64,000 bases of DNA from Congregibacter brevis. GTDB lineage: Bacteria > Pseudomonadota > Gammaproteobacteria > Pseudomonadales > Halieaceae. The notes under the pieces were generated by a model. That model was not told the DNA's origin and did not search any database. It saw only the letters and a program-made list of their open reading frames with translations. A program made the position numbers and the translations under genes. Where the stretch lies: the NCBI RefSeq assembly GCF_045689245.1, contig NZ_CP136865.1:1984001-2048000 (forward strand), given 5' to 3'. Shown here in pieces: positions 27,113 through 37,080 of the stretch; the first letter of the stretch is position 1, and every line of letters starts with the position of its first letter.

Positions 27113-27793
27113 TCAGCGCAGGAACTCACCACGAGTCGCACTATCGTTTTTAAACGCACCACCCAGAGCAGTGGTGCGGGTTGAAGAATTACTATCCATC
27201 ACGCCTCGAGATTTTACGCAGTAGTGTACGGCGTTGATCGTAATGGCAACGTCTTCTGTTTCTAACAGGGTTTGTAGCGCGACAAGCACTTGCTGAGTAA
27301 GTCGCTCTTGAACCTGAGGGCGCTGAGCGAAAAACCTCACAATGCGATTGATCTTCGATAGGCCGATAATCTTATTGCCCGGGATGTAGGCCACGCGCGC
27401 AGTCCCGTCTATGGTGACAAAGTGGTGTTCACAGGTGCTCACCAGATCGATGTCGTCGACCAGCACCATTTCCTCCACTTGCATCTTATTCTCGATAACG
27501 GAGATTTTTGGGAACTGCGCGTAGTCGAGTCCACTGAATATCTCGTCAACGTACATCTTGGCGATTCGGTGAGGAGTCTCTTGAAGACTGTCGTCAGTCA
27601 GATCCAGCCCAAGAGTTTCCGTGATCTCTTTAAAGCTGTCGCGAATCCGTTCATATTTCTGCTGGCTCGTCAGGCCGTTGTCTACGAGAGGCGTTTCCAG
27701 CCCTCGCTCAATGAGCGCGTGCCGTACGCTTAAAGCTTCGGAACTTATATCTTCAACAAAATCAAGGGTTTCTGTCGCGACTGCTTGGTTCAT
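27113..27793 (-). CDS. folE: GTP cyclohydrolase I
   Basis: A 226-residue FolE type I enzyme making 7,8-dihydroneopterin triphosphate from GTP for folate or pterin synthesis. Zinc ligands are in STCEHHFV (Cys, His) and VHYCVKSRGV (Cys). IPGNKIIGLSKINRIV and RPQVQERLTQQ are family blocks. AAGGAG (27801-27806 on this strand) lies 7 bases before the ATG. The N-terminal about 40 residues form an extension typical of proteobacterial forms. Monocistronic by layout; divergent from the GAPDH pair. Confidence 0.95.
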   Translation of the reverse strand: MNQAVATETLDFVEDISSEALSVRHALIERGLETPLVDNGLTSQQKYERIRDSFKEITETLGLDLTDDSLQETPHRIAKMYVDEIFSGLDYAQFPKISVIENKMQVEEMVLVDDIDLVSTCEHHFVTIDGTARVAYIPGNKIIGLSKINRIVRFFAQRPQVQERLTQQVLVALQTLLETEDVAITINAVHYCVKSRGVMDSNSSTRTTALGGAFKNDSATRGEFLR

Positions 27794-27861
27794 AGACGTT
27801 CTCCTTAGTACTTCTTTTTACGTCAGTGTCGAGCACTCGGATTGCTTCAATTTCGCTTACT

Positions 27862-27890
27862 TTGACAGTGGCTAGGGTGGGTGCAACACT
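27862..27890 (+). promoter_or_regulatory. Candidate -35 for the GAPDH pair
   Basis: A perfect TTGACA at 27862-27867 in the folE-GAPDH divergent gap, with a weak -10 (AACACT, 27885-27890) after 17 bases. The -10 is poor, so an activator or a different start may apply. It lies upstream of the 14-bp tandem repeat, which would then be in the leader. Confidence 0.3.
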
Positions 27891-27906
27891 CAAACAAGAA
27901 GGTCCG

Positions 27907-27948
27907 AGGCAAAGGCCCGCAGGCAAAGGTCCTTAGGTTAAGGTCCTT
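27907..27948. repeat. 14-bp tandem repeat, three units
   Basis: Three head-to-tail 14-base units with consensus AGGCAAAGGTCCTT: 27907-27920 (ends GGCCCGC), 27921-27934, and 27935-27948 (AGGTTAAGGTCCTT). They end 26 bases before the start codon of the first GAPDH-family gene, just upstream of its GGGAG ribosome site (27963-27967). They could be protein-binding repeats or a leader element. Confidence 0.7.
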
Positions 27949-27974
27949 GGGTGTAGATCACAGGGAGCGGTACG

Positions 27975-29000
27975 ATGAACGGAACAAGACCCATACGCTT
28001 GGGCATCATGGGCTTTGGCCAAACCGGAAGGCAAATATACGAACTGGCCTCTGCGTCCTCTGATATCGAGGTTGTTGCGGTGGCCGACGTGGGTAGGGCG
28101 GATATCCTGCACTATCTGCTCCAATCTGAGGCCAAAAATCCAGAACTTTTTCGTCTAGACGGCAACTTTCTCTGCACCGACCGTCAACGCAGTCGTTTAA
28201 TGTCCATCGATACACCCGCGGAAATGCCCTGGGATGTTTTTGAAGTCGATATAGTTATCGATGCCACCGGTATCTACCGCTCCGAGGCGGACATGCAATC
28301 TCACCTCGCGGGTGGTGCTCCTCGGGTTTTGATACGCACATTGCCCGAGGACACTATCGACCGCGTGATCATTCCCGAAATCAACAGCGGCGCTGCAGAC
28401 GTTCGGGATCGGATGATTTCCGCGGCGTCACCGACGACCACGGCGCTGTGCCTTCTTTTACACATTTTGTCAGAGCAGTTCGTCGTCGAGTGCGGAAGCA
28501 TGACCACGGTGCATGCCTACACATCGGATCAAGCACTGCAGGACTACGCGGGTAGTGATTATCGCCGTAGCCGCTCAGCACCGAAAAACATTATCCCAAA
28601 TGGCCACGATGCGGGTCGTTGGCTAGGCCATATTCTGCCAAGCTTTGCAGGCAAGGTGCACACATCAACTCTCAATGTGCCGGTGCAAGAAGGTTGTCTG
28701 CTGGATACGACACTTGTCCTGGATGATGACACAGTGACGGCTGCGGATGTTAATGAGGTAATGCGAGCTGGCGCGAAAAAGTATCCCCACAGTGTCGCTG
28801 TGGTGGAGGACCCCATAGTGTCCTCCGATGTACTGGGCAGTGAATATTCTCTGTTGTTTGATGCCAAGGGCACTTTAAAGGCCGGAGAGCACTTCATTAA
28901 AACGCTCGGATGGTACGAAACCCGGGGGCATGCGGCGCGATTATTGGATGTAGCCAGGCTCTATGCCAGCCTTGATCAGCAGAAGGAGGCCGCATCATGA
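27975..29000 (+). CDS. GAPDH-family protein lacking the catalytic cysteine
   Basis: A 341-residue protein with the full glyceraldehyde-3-phosphate dehydrogenase fold. The nucleotide-binding start is IMGFGQTGRQIYEL (normal GFGRIGR), and the catalytic His is kept (TTVHAYTSDQ, His180). The active-site block SNASCTTNC is replaced by SAASPTTTA, with Pro153 at the catalytic Cys position, and the C-terminal NWYDNEWGYS reads GWYETRGHAA. The frame is intact, so this is a diverged paralogue, not a pseudogene by frameshift. It cannot use the thiohemiacetal mechanism; a structural, regulatory or NAD-sensing role alongside the active enzyme is inference. Its stop overlaps the next start (ATGA, 28997-29000). 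Confidence 0.85.
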   Translation: MNGTRPIRLGIMGFGQTGRQIYELASASSDIEVVAVADVGRADILHYLLQSEAKNPELFRLDGNFLCTDRQRSRLMSIDTPAEMPWDVFEVDIVIDATGIYRSEADMQSHLAGGAPRVLIRTLPEDTIDRVIIPEINSGAADVRDRMISAASPTTTALCLLLHILSEQFVVECGSMTTVHAYTSDQALQDYAGSDYRRSRSAPKNIIPNGHDAGRWLGHILPSFAGKVHTSTLNVPVQEGCLLDTTLVLDDDTVTAADVNEVMRAGAKKYPHSVAVVEDPIVSSDVLGSEYSLLFDAKGTLKAGEHFIKTLGWYETRGHAARLLDVARLYASLDQQKEAAS

Positions 29001-29995
29001 GAGTTGCTATTAATGGCTTTGGTCGAATTGGTCGTTCTGTTTTTCGTATTCTCGAAGAGCGCGACGATATTCGGGTCGTTGCCGTCAACGACTTGTTTGA
29101 CCACGATGCACTGCGCTATTTGTTGAAGTACGACACGGTGATGGGGCCATTTCCCCACGAGCTCACTTTGGAAGATGATTGTCTGGTGACACCGAAGGGC
29201 CGCGTGCAGATGCTGAGCGGCCGCGACCCCTCGGCCTTGCCTTGGGCCGAGCTCGGTATCGACGCCGTTGTTGAATCTACGGGCGTTTTCCGTTCTCGTG
29301 AGCAGCTGCAAATGCATCTTGATGCAGGCGCGGGCCGCGTCGTTTTGACGGTGCCCGCAAAGGATGAAATCGACTACACAGTGGTCCTGGGTGTTAACGA
29401 AGAGGGACTCAACGATTCGCATCGCATCGTTTCCAACGCCAGCTGCACAACCAACTGTCTCGCACCCATGGCGCGGGTTCTTCACGAAGAATTTGGCATT
29501 CTTGAGGGCGTGATTAACACCGTGCACGCGTATACCAATGATCAGCGTTTGGCCGATGTTCCCCATTCCGACTGGCGTCGCAGTCGCGCTGCTGCCGAGA
29601 ACATTATTCCCACCTCAACCGGTGCGGCTAAAGCTGTCGGCGTAGTGCTGCCCGATTTAAAGGGAAGGCTCCATGGTATTGCCTCGCGAGTGCCCGTGCC
29701 TGATGGGTCGGTGGTGGATTTGTTTGTGAAACTATCGCGCACGGTGTCTGTCGAAGAAGTAGATCGGGTTGTGAAGGCCGCATCCGAGTCAACTCGTTTA
29801 CAGGGCATATTGCAGTACAGTGATCGCCCCCTTGTGTCTACGGATGTTATAGGCGATAGCCACTCCTCAATTTATGATCGTGGCTTTACCGCAGTAACCG
29901 GCGGTCGATACCTGAGGGTATTGAACTGGTATGACAACGAGTGGGGATATAGCTGTCGAGTTTGCGACGTGCTCGCTACAATGAGTCACTGGTGA
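28997..29995 (+). CDS. gap: Glyceraldehyde-3-phosphate dehydrogenase, type I
   Basis: A 332-residue enzyme converting glyceraldehyde-3-phosphate, NAD and Pi to 1,3-bisphosphoglycerate. INGFGRIGRSVF binds NAD; Asp32 (VNDLFD) and Pro189 (ADVPHSDW) fit NAD preference. SNASCTTNCLAP holds catalytic Cys150, His177 follows in VHAYTNDQ, and NWYDNEWGYSCRV ends the domain. Erythrose-4-phosphate dehydrogenase is a close alternative from sequence alone. A strong AAGGAGG (28983-28989) sits 7 bases before the start, so it may be translated better than its inactive neighbour. Confidence 0.9.
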   Translation: MRVAINGFGRIGRSVFRILEERDDIRVVAVNDLFDHDALRYLLKYDTVMGPFPHELTLEDDCLVTPKGRVQMLSGRDPSALPWAELGIDAVVESTGVFRSREQLQMHLDAGAGRVVLTVPAKDEIDYTVVLGVNEEGLNDSHRIVSNASCTTNCLAPMARVLHEEFGILEGVINTVHAYTNDQRLADVPHSDWRRSRAAAENIIPTSTGAAKAVGVVLPDLKGRLHGIASRVPVPDGSVVDLFVKLSRTVSVEEVDRVVKAASESTRLQGILQYSDRPLVSTDVIGDSHSSIYDRGFTAVTGGRYLRVLNWYDNEWGYSCRVCDVLATMSHW

Positions 29996-30066
29996 ACTTG
30001 CGCCACAACAAACTACCTGGGCAGGCAATACGGTTTGCTCCAGATTGCTTAAGGATTCTCCGTATT

Positions 30067-30636
30067 ATGTTTAAACGTTTTGTTGGCTTCGCGGCAGTTT
30101 TTGCTTTGCTCTTTAGCCCGTTTACCTATTCCGGTGAGTATGACGATGCACTCGCTTCTTTTCGCGCTGCGGATCAAACGGCGCCGTTCTTTGAGAATGC
30201 CTACGGCTATGTGGTTTTTCCCACTATCGGCAAAGGGGGATTCGGGATTGGCGGGTCTCATGGTGCCGGTCGCGTGTATGCCAAGGGGATGTATGTCGGC
30301 GACACCACAATGACCCAGCTGACCGTAGGTCTGCAGATGGGCGCACAGGCCTTCAGCCAAATGATCTTTCTGGAGGACGAACGCGCATTCAAGAGCTTCA
30401 CATCGGGAAATTTTGAATTCAGTGCGCAGGCTACAGCCGTTGCGATTACAGCGGGCGTTTCTGCAGAGGCGAACACCGGAGGCGGCACAGCTACCAGCGC
30501 TAGCGGTGGCAGAAATGACGCTAATGTGTCGAACAGTGGCTACCGTAAGGGCCTGGCAATTTTCACCATCGCCCGGGGTGGACTCATGTACGAAGCGTCT
30601 ATCGGCGGCCAGAAGTTCTCGTACAAGCCGCTCTAA
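30067..30636 (+). CDS. SYLF-domain lipid-binding protein (Ysc84 family)
   Basis: A 189-residue exported protein. ATG 30067 gives the signal peptide MFKRFVGFAAVFALLFSPFTYS; the frame runs further upstream without a better start. YGYVVFPTIGKGGFGIGGSHGAGRVY and TQLTVGLQMGAQAFSQMIFLED are the SYLF (DUF500) hallmark. Family members bind membranes or phosphoinositides in eukaryotes; the bacterial role is not established. Its stop codon lies inside the loop of a probable terminator. Confidence 0.85.
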   Translation: MFKRFVGFAAVFALLFSPFTYSGEYDDALASFRAADQTAPFFENAYGYVVFPTIGKGGFGIGGSHGAGRVYAKGMYVGDTTMTQLTVGLQMGAQAFSQMIFLEDERAFKSFTSGNFEFSAQATAVAITAGVSAEANTGGGTATSASGGRNDANVSNSGYRKGLAIFTIARGGLMYEASIGGQKFSYKPL

Positions 30637-30645
30637 GAGCGGTTT
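30625..30645 (+). terminator. Probable terminator with the stop codon in its loop
   Basis: CCGCTC (30628-30633) pairs with GAGCGG (30637-30642). Flanking AAG/TTT pairs (one G-T wobble) extend the stem to 9, and TTTGATC follows. The 3-base loop is TAA, the stop codon of the SYLF gene. Lies between convergent genes. Confidence 0.5.
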
Positions 30646-30682
30646 GATCAGCAACAGCGGTTAAAAGGCCAGTTCAGAGCGG

Positions 30683-31354
30683 CTAAGCGCGGCTAGCAGC
30701 GGCGCTTCCGACGATCACGACATGTAACGATCGAGGGCCGTGAGCGCCCACTACCAGTTGCATGGAAATATCGGCGGTGCTCGAGGGGCCCGAGATCATC
30801 ATCACCCCCCTTGGGCGAGACTCTCTATCCTTCAACCTTGGCTCAGTCCAGATATCTTCCAAGCGTTCGCAGACATCCGAGCGATCCACGAGGATGATGT
30901 GGTCTTCGACCAGCAGGTTATTGAGGCCGGGATTGTTGCGATCCAGCATCAGTGCGAGAGACCCTGTTTCAGCGACTCCACGATAGGCATAGCTTACCGA
31001 GACCGTATCCCCGGGTTGAGCGGTATCGAACCTGGGTAAAAGACCGCCGTCTCGCCATGGTAAGGCCGCAAGGCGAGGATCATGCCCCGTTACAATTCGC
31101 CGCTGCCCATACTTTTGAGCAATAACTCTGGAGATTTCTTCAACCGCTTCGCTGCGGGATTCCACTTCTCTGGATGTTGCGCCATTACGCTGCAGGTTAA
31201 ACCGCAACGCGTCCCCAAGATCCGCTTCTGGCTGCGGGGCAGAACGGGGTGTTCTAAGCTCGCTCAGCTCCTTGGCTATCTGTTCCGCCGAGCTTCGTCG
31301 CGAGGCAGCCCGAAGGCGAGCCATCACTTCTTTTTCCGCGACCTTAGCGCTCAT
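30683..31354 (-). CDS. lutC: LutC-type LUD protein
   Basis: A 223-residue LUD-domain protein, third gene of a lactate-utilisation cluster. The C-terminal half has DRSDVCERLEDIW, GVMMISGPSSTADISMQLV and GAHGPRSLHVVIV, matching LutC/YkgG. Its start overlaps the lutB stop by 4 bases (31351-31354). In Bacillus the LutABC complex oxidises L-lactate to pyruvate; the LutC subunit itself carries no Fe-S motif. Confidence 0.88.
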   Translation of the reverse strand: MSAKVAEKEVMARLRAASRRSSAEQIAKELSELRTPRSAPQPEADLGDALRFNLQRNGATSREVESRSEAVEEISRVIAQKYGQRRIVTGHDPRLAALPWRDGGLLPRFDTAQPGDTVSVSYAYRGVAETGSLALMLDRNNPGLNNLLVEDHIILVDRSDVCERLEDIWTEPRLKDRESRPRGVMMISGPSSTADISMQLVVGAHGPRSLHVVIVGSAAASRA

Positions 31355-32769
31355 TTCTTCGACGCTTCCCGATGCATTTGCTGAAAGGTTTTGGGGGCGG
31401 GGGAGGGCAAGTCTCTCGCCTCAAACCAGCCTCCAATTAGCGGTAGTCTGCCGATAAAGCCCTTGCGCACTCCGATTTTGTGCATGATGCCCACGGCCGC
31501 TGACGTGATGGTCTGATAGAGACGGGGGTGCAAAGACAGCCAGGCATGAAGCCGAATACCTGCGCGCCAACGTTTCCCGGTGATGCCCTCGGAGAACTTC
31601 TCTTGGCGGAGATCGCGGAGCAGGTCGGGTATGGGGATGGAGGCGGGGCAGACTTCCTCGCAGCGACCGCAGGCTGTGCAGGCGTCAGAGAGAAGCGCGC
31701 TATCTTCCAGTGACGTTAGCAGTGGCGTTAGCACGGACCCCATGGGGCCCGGATAAACCCAGCCATAGGCATGGCCTCCCGCGCTCATATACACGGGGCA
31801 GTGATTCAGGCAGGCCCCGCAGCGAATGCACTGGAGCATCTCTGCATAGTCGCTGGCTAGAATGTCGCTGCGCTCGTTGTCCAGCAGTACAAAGTGGGTT
31901 TCCAGGGGGCCGTCTACGTCTCCGGGGCGACGGGGACCCGCGTAAAAACTGGTATAGCAACTGACAGCTTGGCCAGTAGTGGATCGCACCAGCAAACGAA
32001 GCATGGCCATGGCGTCTTCGGATCTCGGCAATACTCGATCTACGCTCGTGCAAACGATGAGTACCGGGGGAAGATTAGCGCAGAGGTCGCCATTCCCCTC
32101 GTTGGTGACGAGCATGGAATAGCCATTTTCAGCGATGAGCGCGTTGCTACCCACAATGCCCACGTCAGCAGCCAGGAATTCCTCCCGCAGGATCTGACGC
32201 GCTTCCGCTACCATCGCATCAGCACTGCCAAGGTCTCGTTCCCCGAGATGGTGACGTTCGAGGAATAGCTCTCGGATTTCAGCTTGCGGCTTGTGGAGCG
32301 CCGGACCGACGATGTGGCTCGGCGTCTCTCCGGCTTCCTGAATAATGTACTCGCCAAGATCGGTTTCTCTTACGGAAAGCCCGGCGCTCTCCAAAGCGGC
32401 GTTGAGTCCAGTCTCCTCGGTGATCATGGACTTGCCCTTGGCAACCCGTCGAGCTTCGCTCCGCGCGCATATGTCCAGAACTATCTCATTGAGCTCTTCA
32501 CCATTCCGGGCAAAGTTCACTGTGCTGCCGTTTTCACGGGCATTGTGGGTGAAGGCTTCCAGATAATGCCCCAGATTTCCCAGTGCATGCTCTCGAATCG
32601 CCTTTACATCTCTACGGAGTTCCGCAAAGTTGTTGTCCCCGAAGTCGCTAATCGCTTCGCTGCGCTGTTGCGGCATGAGGGCGCCCAGCACTTTGCGATT
32701 CTTTGCGCGCTCGGGGCTGGCAATCGCCTCGTCGGCGAGTTTCAGAAATTCACGACTGCGCTGCTCCAT
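31351..32769 (-). CDS. lutB: LutB-type iron-sulfur protein
   Basis: A 472-residue protein with an N-terminal LUD domain and two ferredoxin-like [4Fe-4S] motifs: CIRCGACLNHCPVY near residue 308 and CTACGRCEEVCPASIP near 358. GNLGHYLEAFTHNARENG and GSNALIAENGYSMLVTNEGN are LutB/LldF blocks. It abuts lutA with a 1-base overlap. Together with LutA and LutC it should oxidise lactate and pass electrons to the respiratory chain. Confidence 0.92.
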   Translation of the reverse strand: MEQRSREFLKLADEAIASPERAKNRKVLGALMPQQRSEAISDFGDNNFAELRRDVKAIREHALGNLGHYLEAFTHNARENGSTVNFARNGEELNEIVLDICARSEARRVAKGKSMITEETGLNAALESAGLSVRETDLGEYIIQEAGETPSHIVGPALHKPQAEIRELFLERHHLGERDLGSADAMVAEARQILREEFLAADVGIVGSNALIAENGYSMLVTNEGNGDLCANLPPVLIVCTSVDRVLPRSEDAMAMLRLLVRSTTGQAVSCYTSFYAGPRRPGDVDGPLETHFVLLDNERSDILASDYAEMLQCIRCGACLNHCPVYMSAGGHAYGWVYPGPMGSVLTPLLTSLEDSALLSDACTACGRCEEVCPASIPIPDLLRDLRQEKFSEGITGKRWRAGIRLHAWLSLHPRLYQTITSAAVGIMHKIGVRKGFIGRLPLIGGWFEARDLPSPAPKTFQQMHREASKK

Positions 32770-33554
32770 TAGCTATCAGCAGCTTTGACTGTGGATGCGG
32801 CGCGATCATCATCCATAAGCACTTCCGCGATGTGCTTGAACTGCAGCTCCTTACCGGTTCTCCGTGCTCGTCCTTCCAATGCCAGGAGGCAGCCAAGGTC
32901 TCCGGCAACCAGCGTCGTTGATCCACTGTTCTCAAGACCCTCGATTTTGCGGTCAGCCATATCGCCTGAGATGGCGGGCATCTTTGCGCAAAAAGTGCCC
33001 CCGAAGCCGCAGCAAACATCAGGCTGCGCAAGTTCCTTGACGGTGACATTGGCACGAGCCAGCAGTGATCGTGGCTGATCTCTGATGTGCAACTCCCGCA
33101 AACCAGCGCAACTGTCGTGGTAAGTAATACTGCTCGTTGGTGTCCGCGGCGCCGGCTGGTAGTTGCAGACTTCAAATAAAAACGTGGTGAGCTCGAAGAC
33201 CCGAGTGGCGAACTGCTGGGCACGCTCTTTCCACGGGCCTTCGAGCAATTTCGGGTAATGCTTGATCAGCATGCCCGCGCAGGAGCCGGAGGGAAGTATT
33301 ACGTAATCAAAGCCCTCAAAGCGTTCGATCACTTGTTGAGCCGTACGTGTTGCTCCCGGAGAATCCCCGTTGTTGTAAGAAGGTTGCCCGCAGCAAGTTT
33401 GCCCTGAAGGGACCGTGACATCGCAACCGGCGATTCGTAACAGCTCTAAACTAGCCTGCGCCACCGATGGGCGCATCAGGTCAGCAAGGCAGGTGATAAA
33501 GAGTGCGACCTTGGGAGATGACTGCGCCGGGGTCACTCCGGCGTTCTCTGTCAC
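32769..33554 (-). CDS. lutA: LutA-type iron-sulfur oxidoreductase
   Basis: A 261-residue protein with the two cysteine-rich (CCG) domains of the GlpC/HdrB/LutA family: CLADLMRPS...SGQTCCGQPSYN and CAGLRELH...CCGFGGTFCAKMP, each expected to bind a non-cubane or [4Fe-4S] cluster. It is the first gene of lutABC in transcription order. No lactate permease (LutP/LldP) or regulator is adjacent. Confidence 0.92.
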   Translation of the reverse strand: MTENAGVTPAQSSPKVALFITCLADLMRPSVAQASLELLRIAGCDVTVPSGQTCCGQPSYNNGDSPGATRTAQQVIERFEGFDYVILPSGSCAGMLIKHYPKLLEGPWKERAQQFATRVFELTTFLFEVCNYQPAPRTPTSSITYHDSCAGLRELHIRDQPRSLLARANVTVKELAQPDVCCGFGGTFCAKMPAISGDMADRKIEGLENSGSTTLVAGDLGCLLALEGRARRTGKELQFKHIAEVLMDDDRAASTVKAADS

Positions 33555-33638
33555 GCTGGCGTTCTCTGTATAGTGCGCATAGCTCTGTCTTTCGCTGCCG
33601 CAGAATGAAGTGTGTTGCAGTATAGCTGCTAAAGATCC

Positions 33639-35807
<2,169 letters not shown>

Positions 35808-35835
35808 AGCTGCGTTCCCGCTCCGCCGAATCAGA

Positions 35836-37065
35836 CTAGCTTGTGGGAATTAGGCTGAAGTCCAGCCCAGCACTTTGTTCCAGGCGCGGCAAGAGAGCCG
35901 GCGCTAATGCCGATGCCGGCGTCCATATTCCGCCATCGACGGTTGCCGGGTCTTTGGCGAGGCATACGGCCGCCTCCCCAAGCATCCTTGAGGTCGCGCC
36001 ATAGCCGGGATCACGATCTCCGCTGACCCGGGCCCGCAAGGATTTGGTGACGTCTGTGGGGTGCTCTGCGTGGAAGTAAAGCTCGAAAAATCCTCGTTCC
36101 CGGGCGTCTCGACCGGGTCCCTCTCCGGGCTTTGGTGCGAGCCTCGCCAGAGTGTTTCGGCCGATGGAGTTGCTTGCTGTCAACATTGCGGCGCCCATCC
36201 CAAGACTGATGGCCAATGCCTGAGCACGACTCGTGCATAGCTGACTCTCGTCGTAGTCAAAGTCTCTACCCCAAGGAAAACCCAGCAATGCATTGCTTCG
36301 TCTAACCACTCGCTCGTTAATCAAAGCCATGACAAAGGGAGTAGTCCATTGTTCAAAGCATGGATCGAAAACGGGCAGACTTTGGTCCTGTACATCGGGT
36401 CCTGCACTTTCTCCTTGGGGGTACAGGCAATACTTGTTCTTGAGCAGGCTGCGAAGCGCTGGGTCACGACCTGCGTCCTCAAGGACGCCCAGTAAGCTCG
36501 CAACTGTTCCGCCACTGGCCGCTCCGCGAGTTTTACCCACGCGTCCGCGGACTCGGGCAGCAGCAACGCCGTGCTGTTCATACATTGCTTGCTGAACAAA
36601 CCAGTTGCCCAAGTCCGAGGGAATAGAGTCGAAGCCGCAGCTGTGCACAATGCGCGCACCGCTTGTTTCGGCGGCATTCTGGTGGAGCTCAATCATTCGC
36701 GCGATCCAGTGCACCTCACCCGTGAGATCGCAGTAGTCAGTTCCCGCCTCGACGCAGGCGGCTACTAACTCGCTGCCGTGTCGCGCATAGGGGCCTACGG
36801 TGCTGCAGACCACAGAGGTACTGGAAGCTAGGGCTTTTACGCCTTCCAGATCACTGCTATCGACGGTGATAAGTGCTAGGGGGGTTGCGGGTTTTACGCC
36901 CTGCAGGGCCTGCCGCACGGCAGTTAACTTATCGAGGTTTCGGCCCGCTAGAGCCCAGCGAATGTCTCCGTCGCTGCCATAGTGCTCCAAGAGGTACTCG
37001 GCCACCAATTGACCGGTGAATCCGGTCGCTCCAAAAAGAACTATGTCATAGCTGCGCTCAGACAT
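35836..37065 (-). CDS. Saccharopine dehydrogenase-like oxidoreductase
   Basis: A 409-residue protein of the saccharopine-dehydrogenase NADP-binding / trans-acting enoyl reductase family. IVLFGATGFTGQLVAEYL is the Rossmann motif, GPYARHGSELVAACVEAGTD and YCDLTGEVHWIARMI follow, and HSCGFDSIPSDLGN is a family block. Homologues act in lipid metabolism (Mycobacterium Rv2449c-like, eukaryotic SCCPDH) more than in lysine metabolism, so saccharopine is an unlikely substrate. Function open. Confidence 0.82.
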   Translation of the reverse strand: MSERSYDIVLFGATGFTGQLVAEYLLEHYGSDGDIRWALAGRNLDKLTAVRQALQGVKPATPLALITVDSSDLEGVKALASSTSVVCSTVGPYARHGSELVAACVEAGTDYCDLTGEVHWIARMIELHQNAAETSGARIVHSCGFDSIPSDLGNWFVQQAMYEQHGVAAARVRGRVGKTRGAASGGTVASLLGVLEDAGRDPALRSLLKNKYCLYPQGESAGPDVQDQSLPVFDPCFEQWTTPFVMALINERVVRRSNALLGFPWGRDFDYDESQLCTSRAQALAISLGMGAAMLTASNSIGRNTLARLAPKPGEGPGRDARERGFFELYFHAEHPTDVTKSLRARVSGDRDPGYGATSRMLGEAAVCLAKDPATVDGGIWTPASALAPALLPRLEQSAGLDFSLIPTS

Positions 37066-37080
37066 ATCGATTACCTACCT

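Noticed and set aside
27975..29000. First GAPDH gene as a frameshifted pseudogene
   Set aside because: The frame is open from a good ribosome site to a stop overlapping the next start, and homology to GAPDH runs to the C-terminus; only key residues differ.
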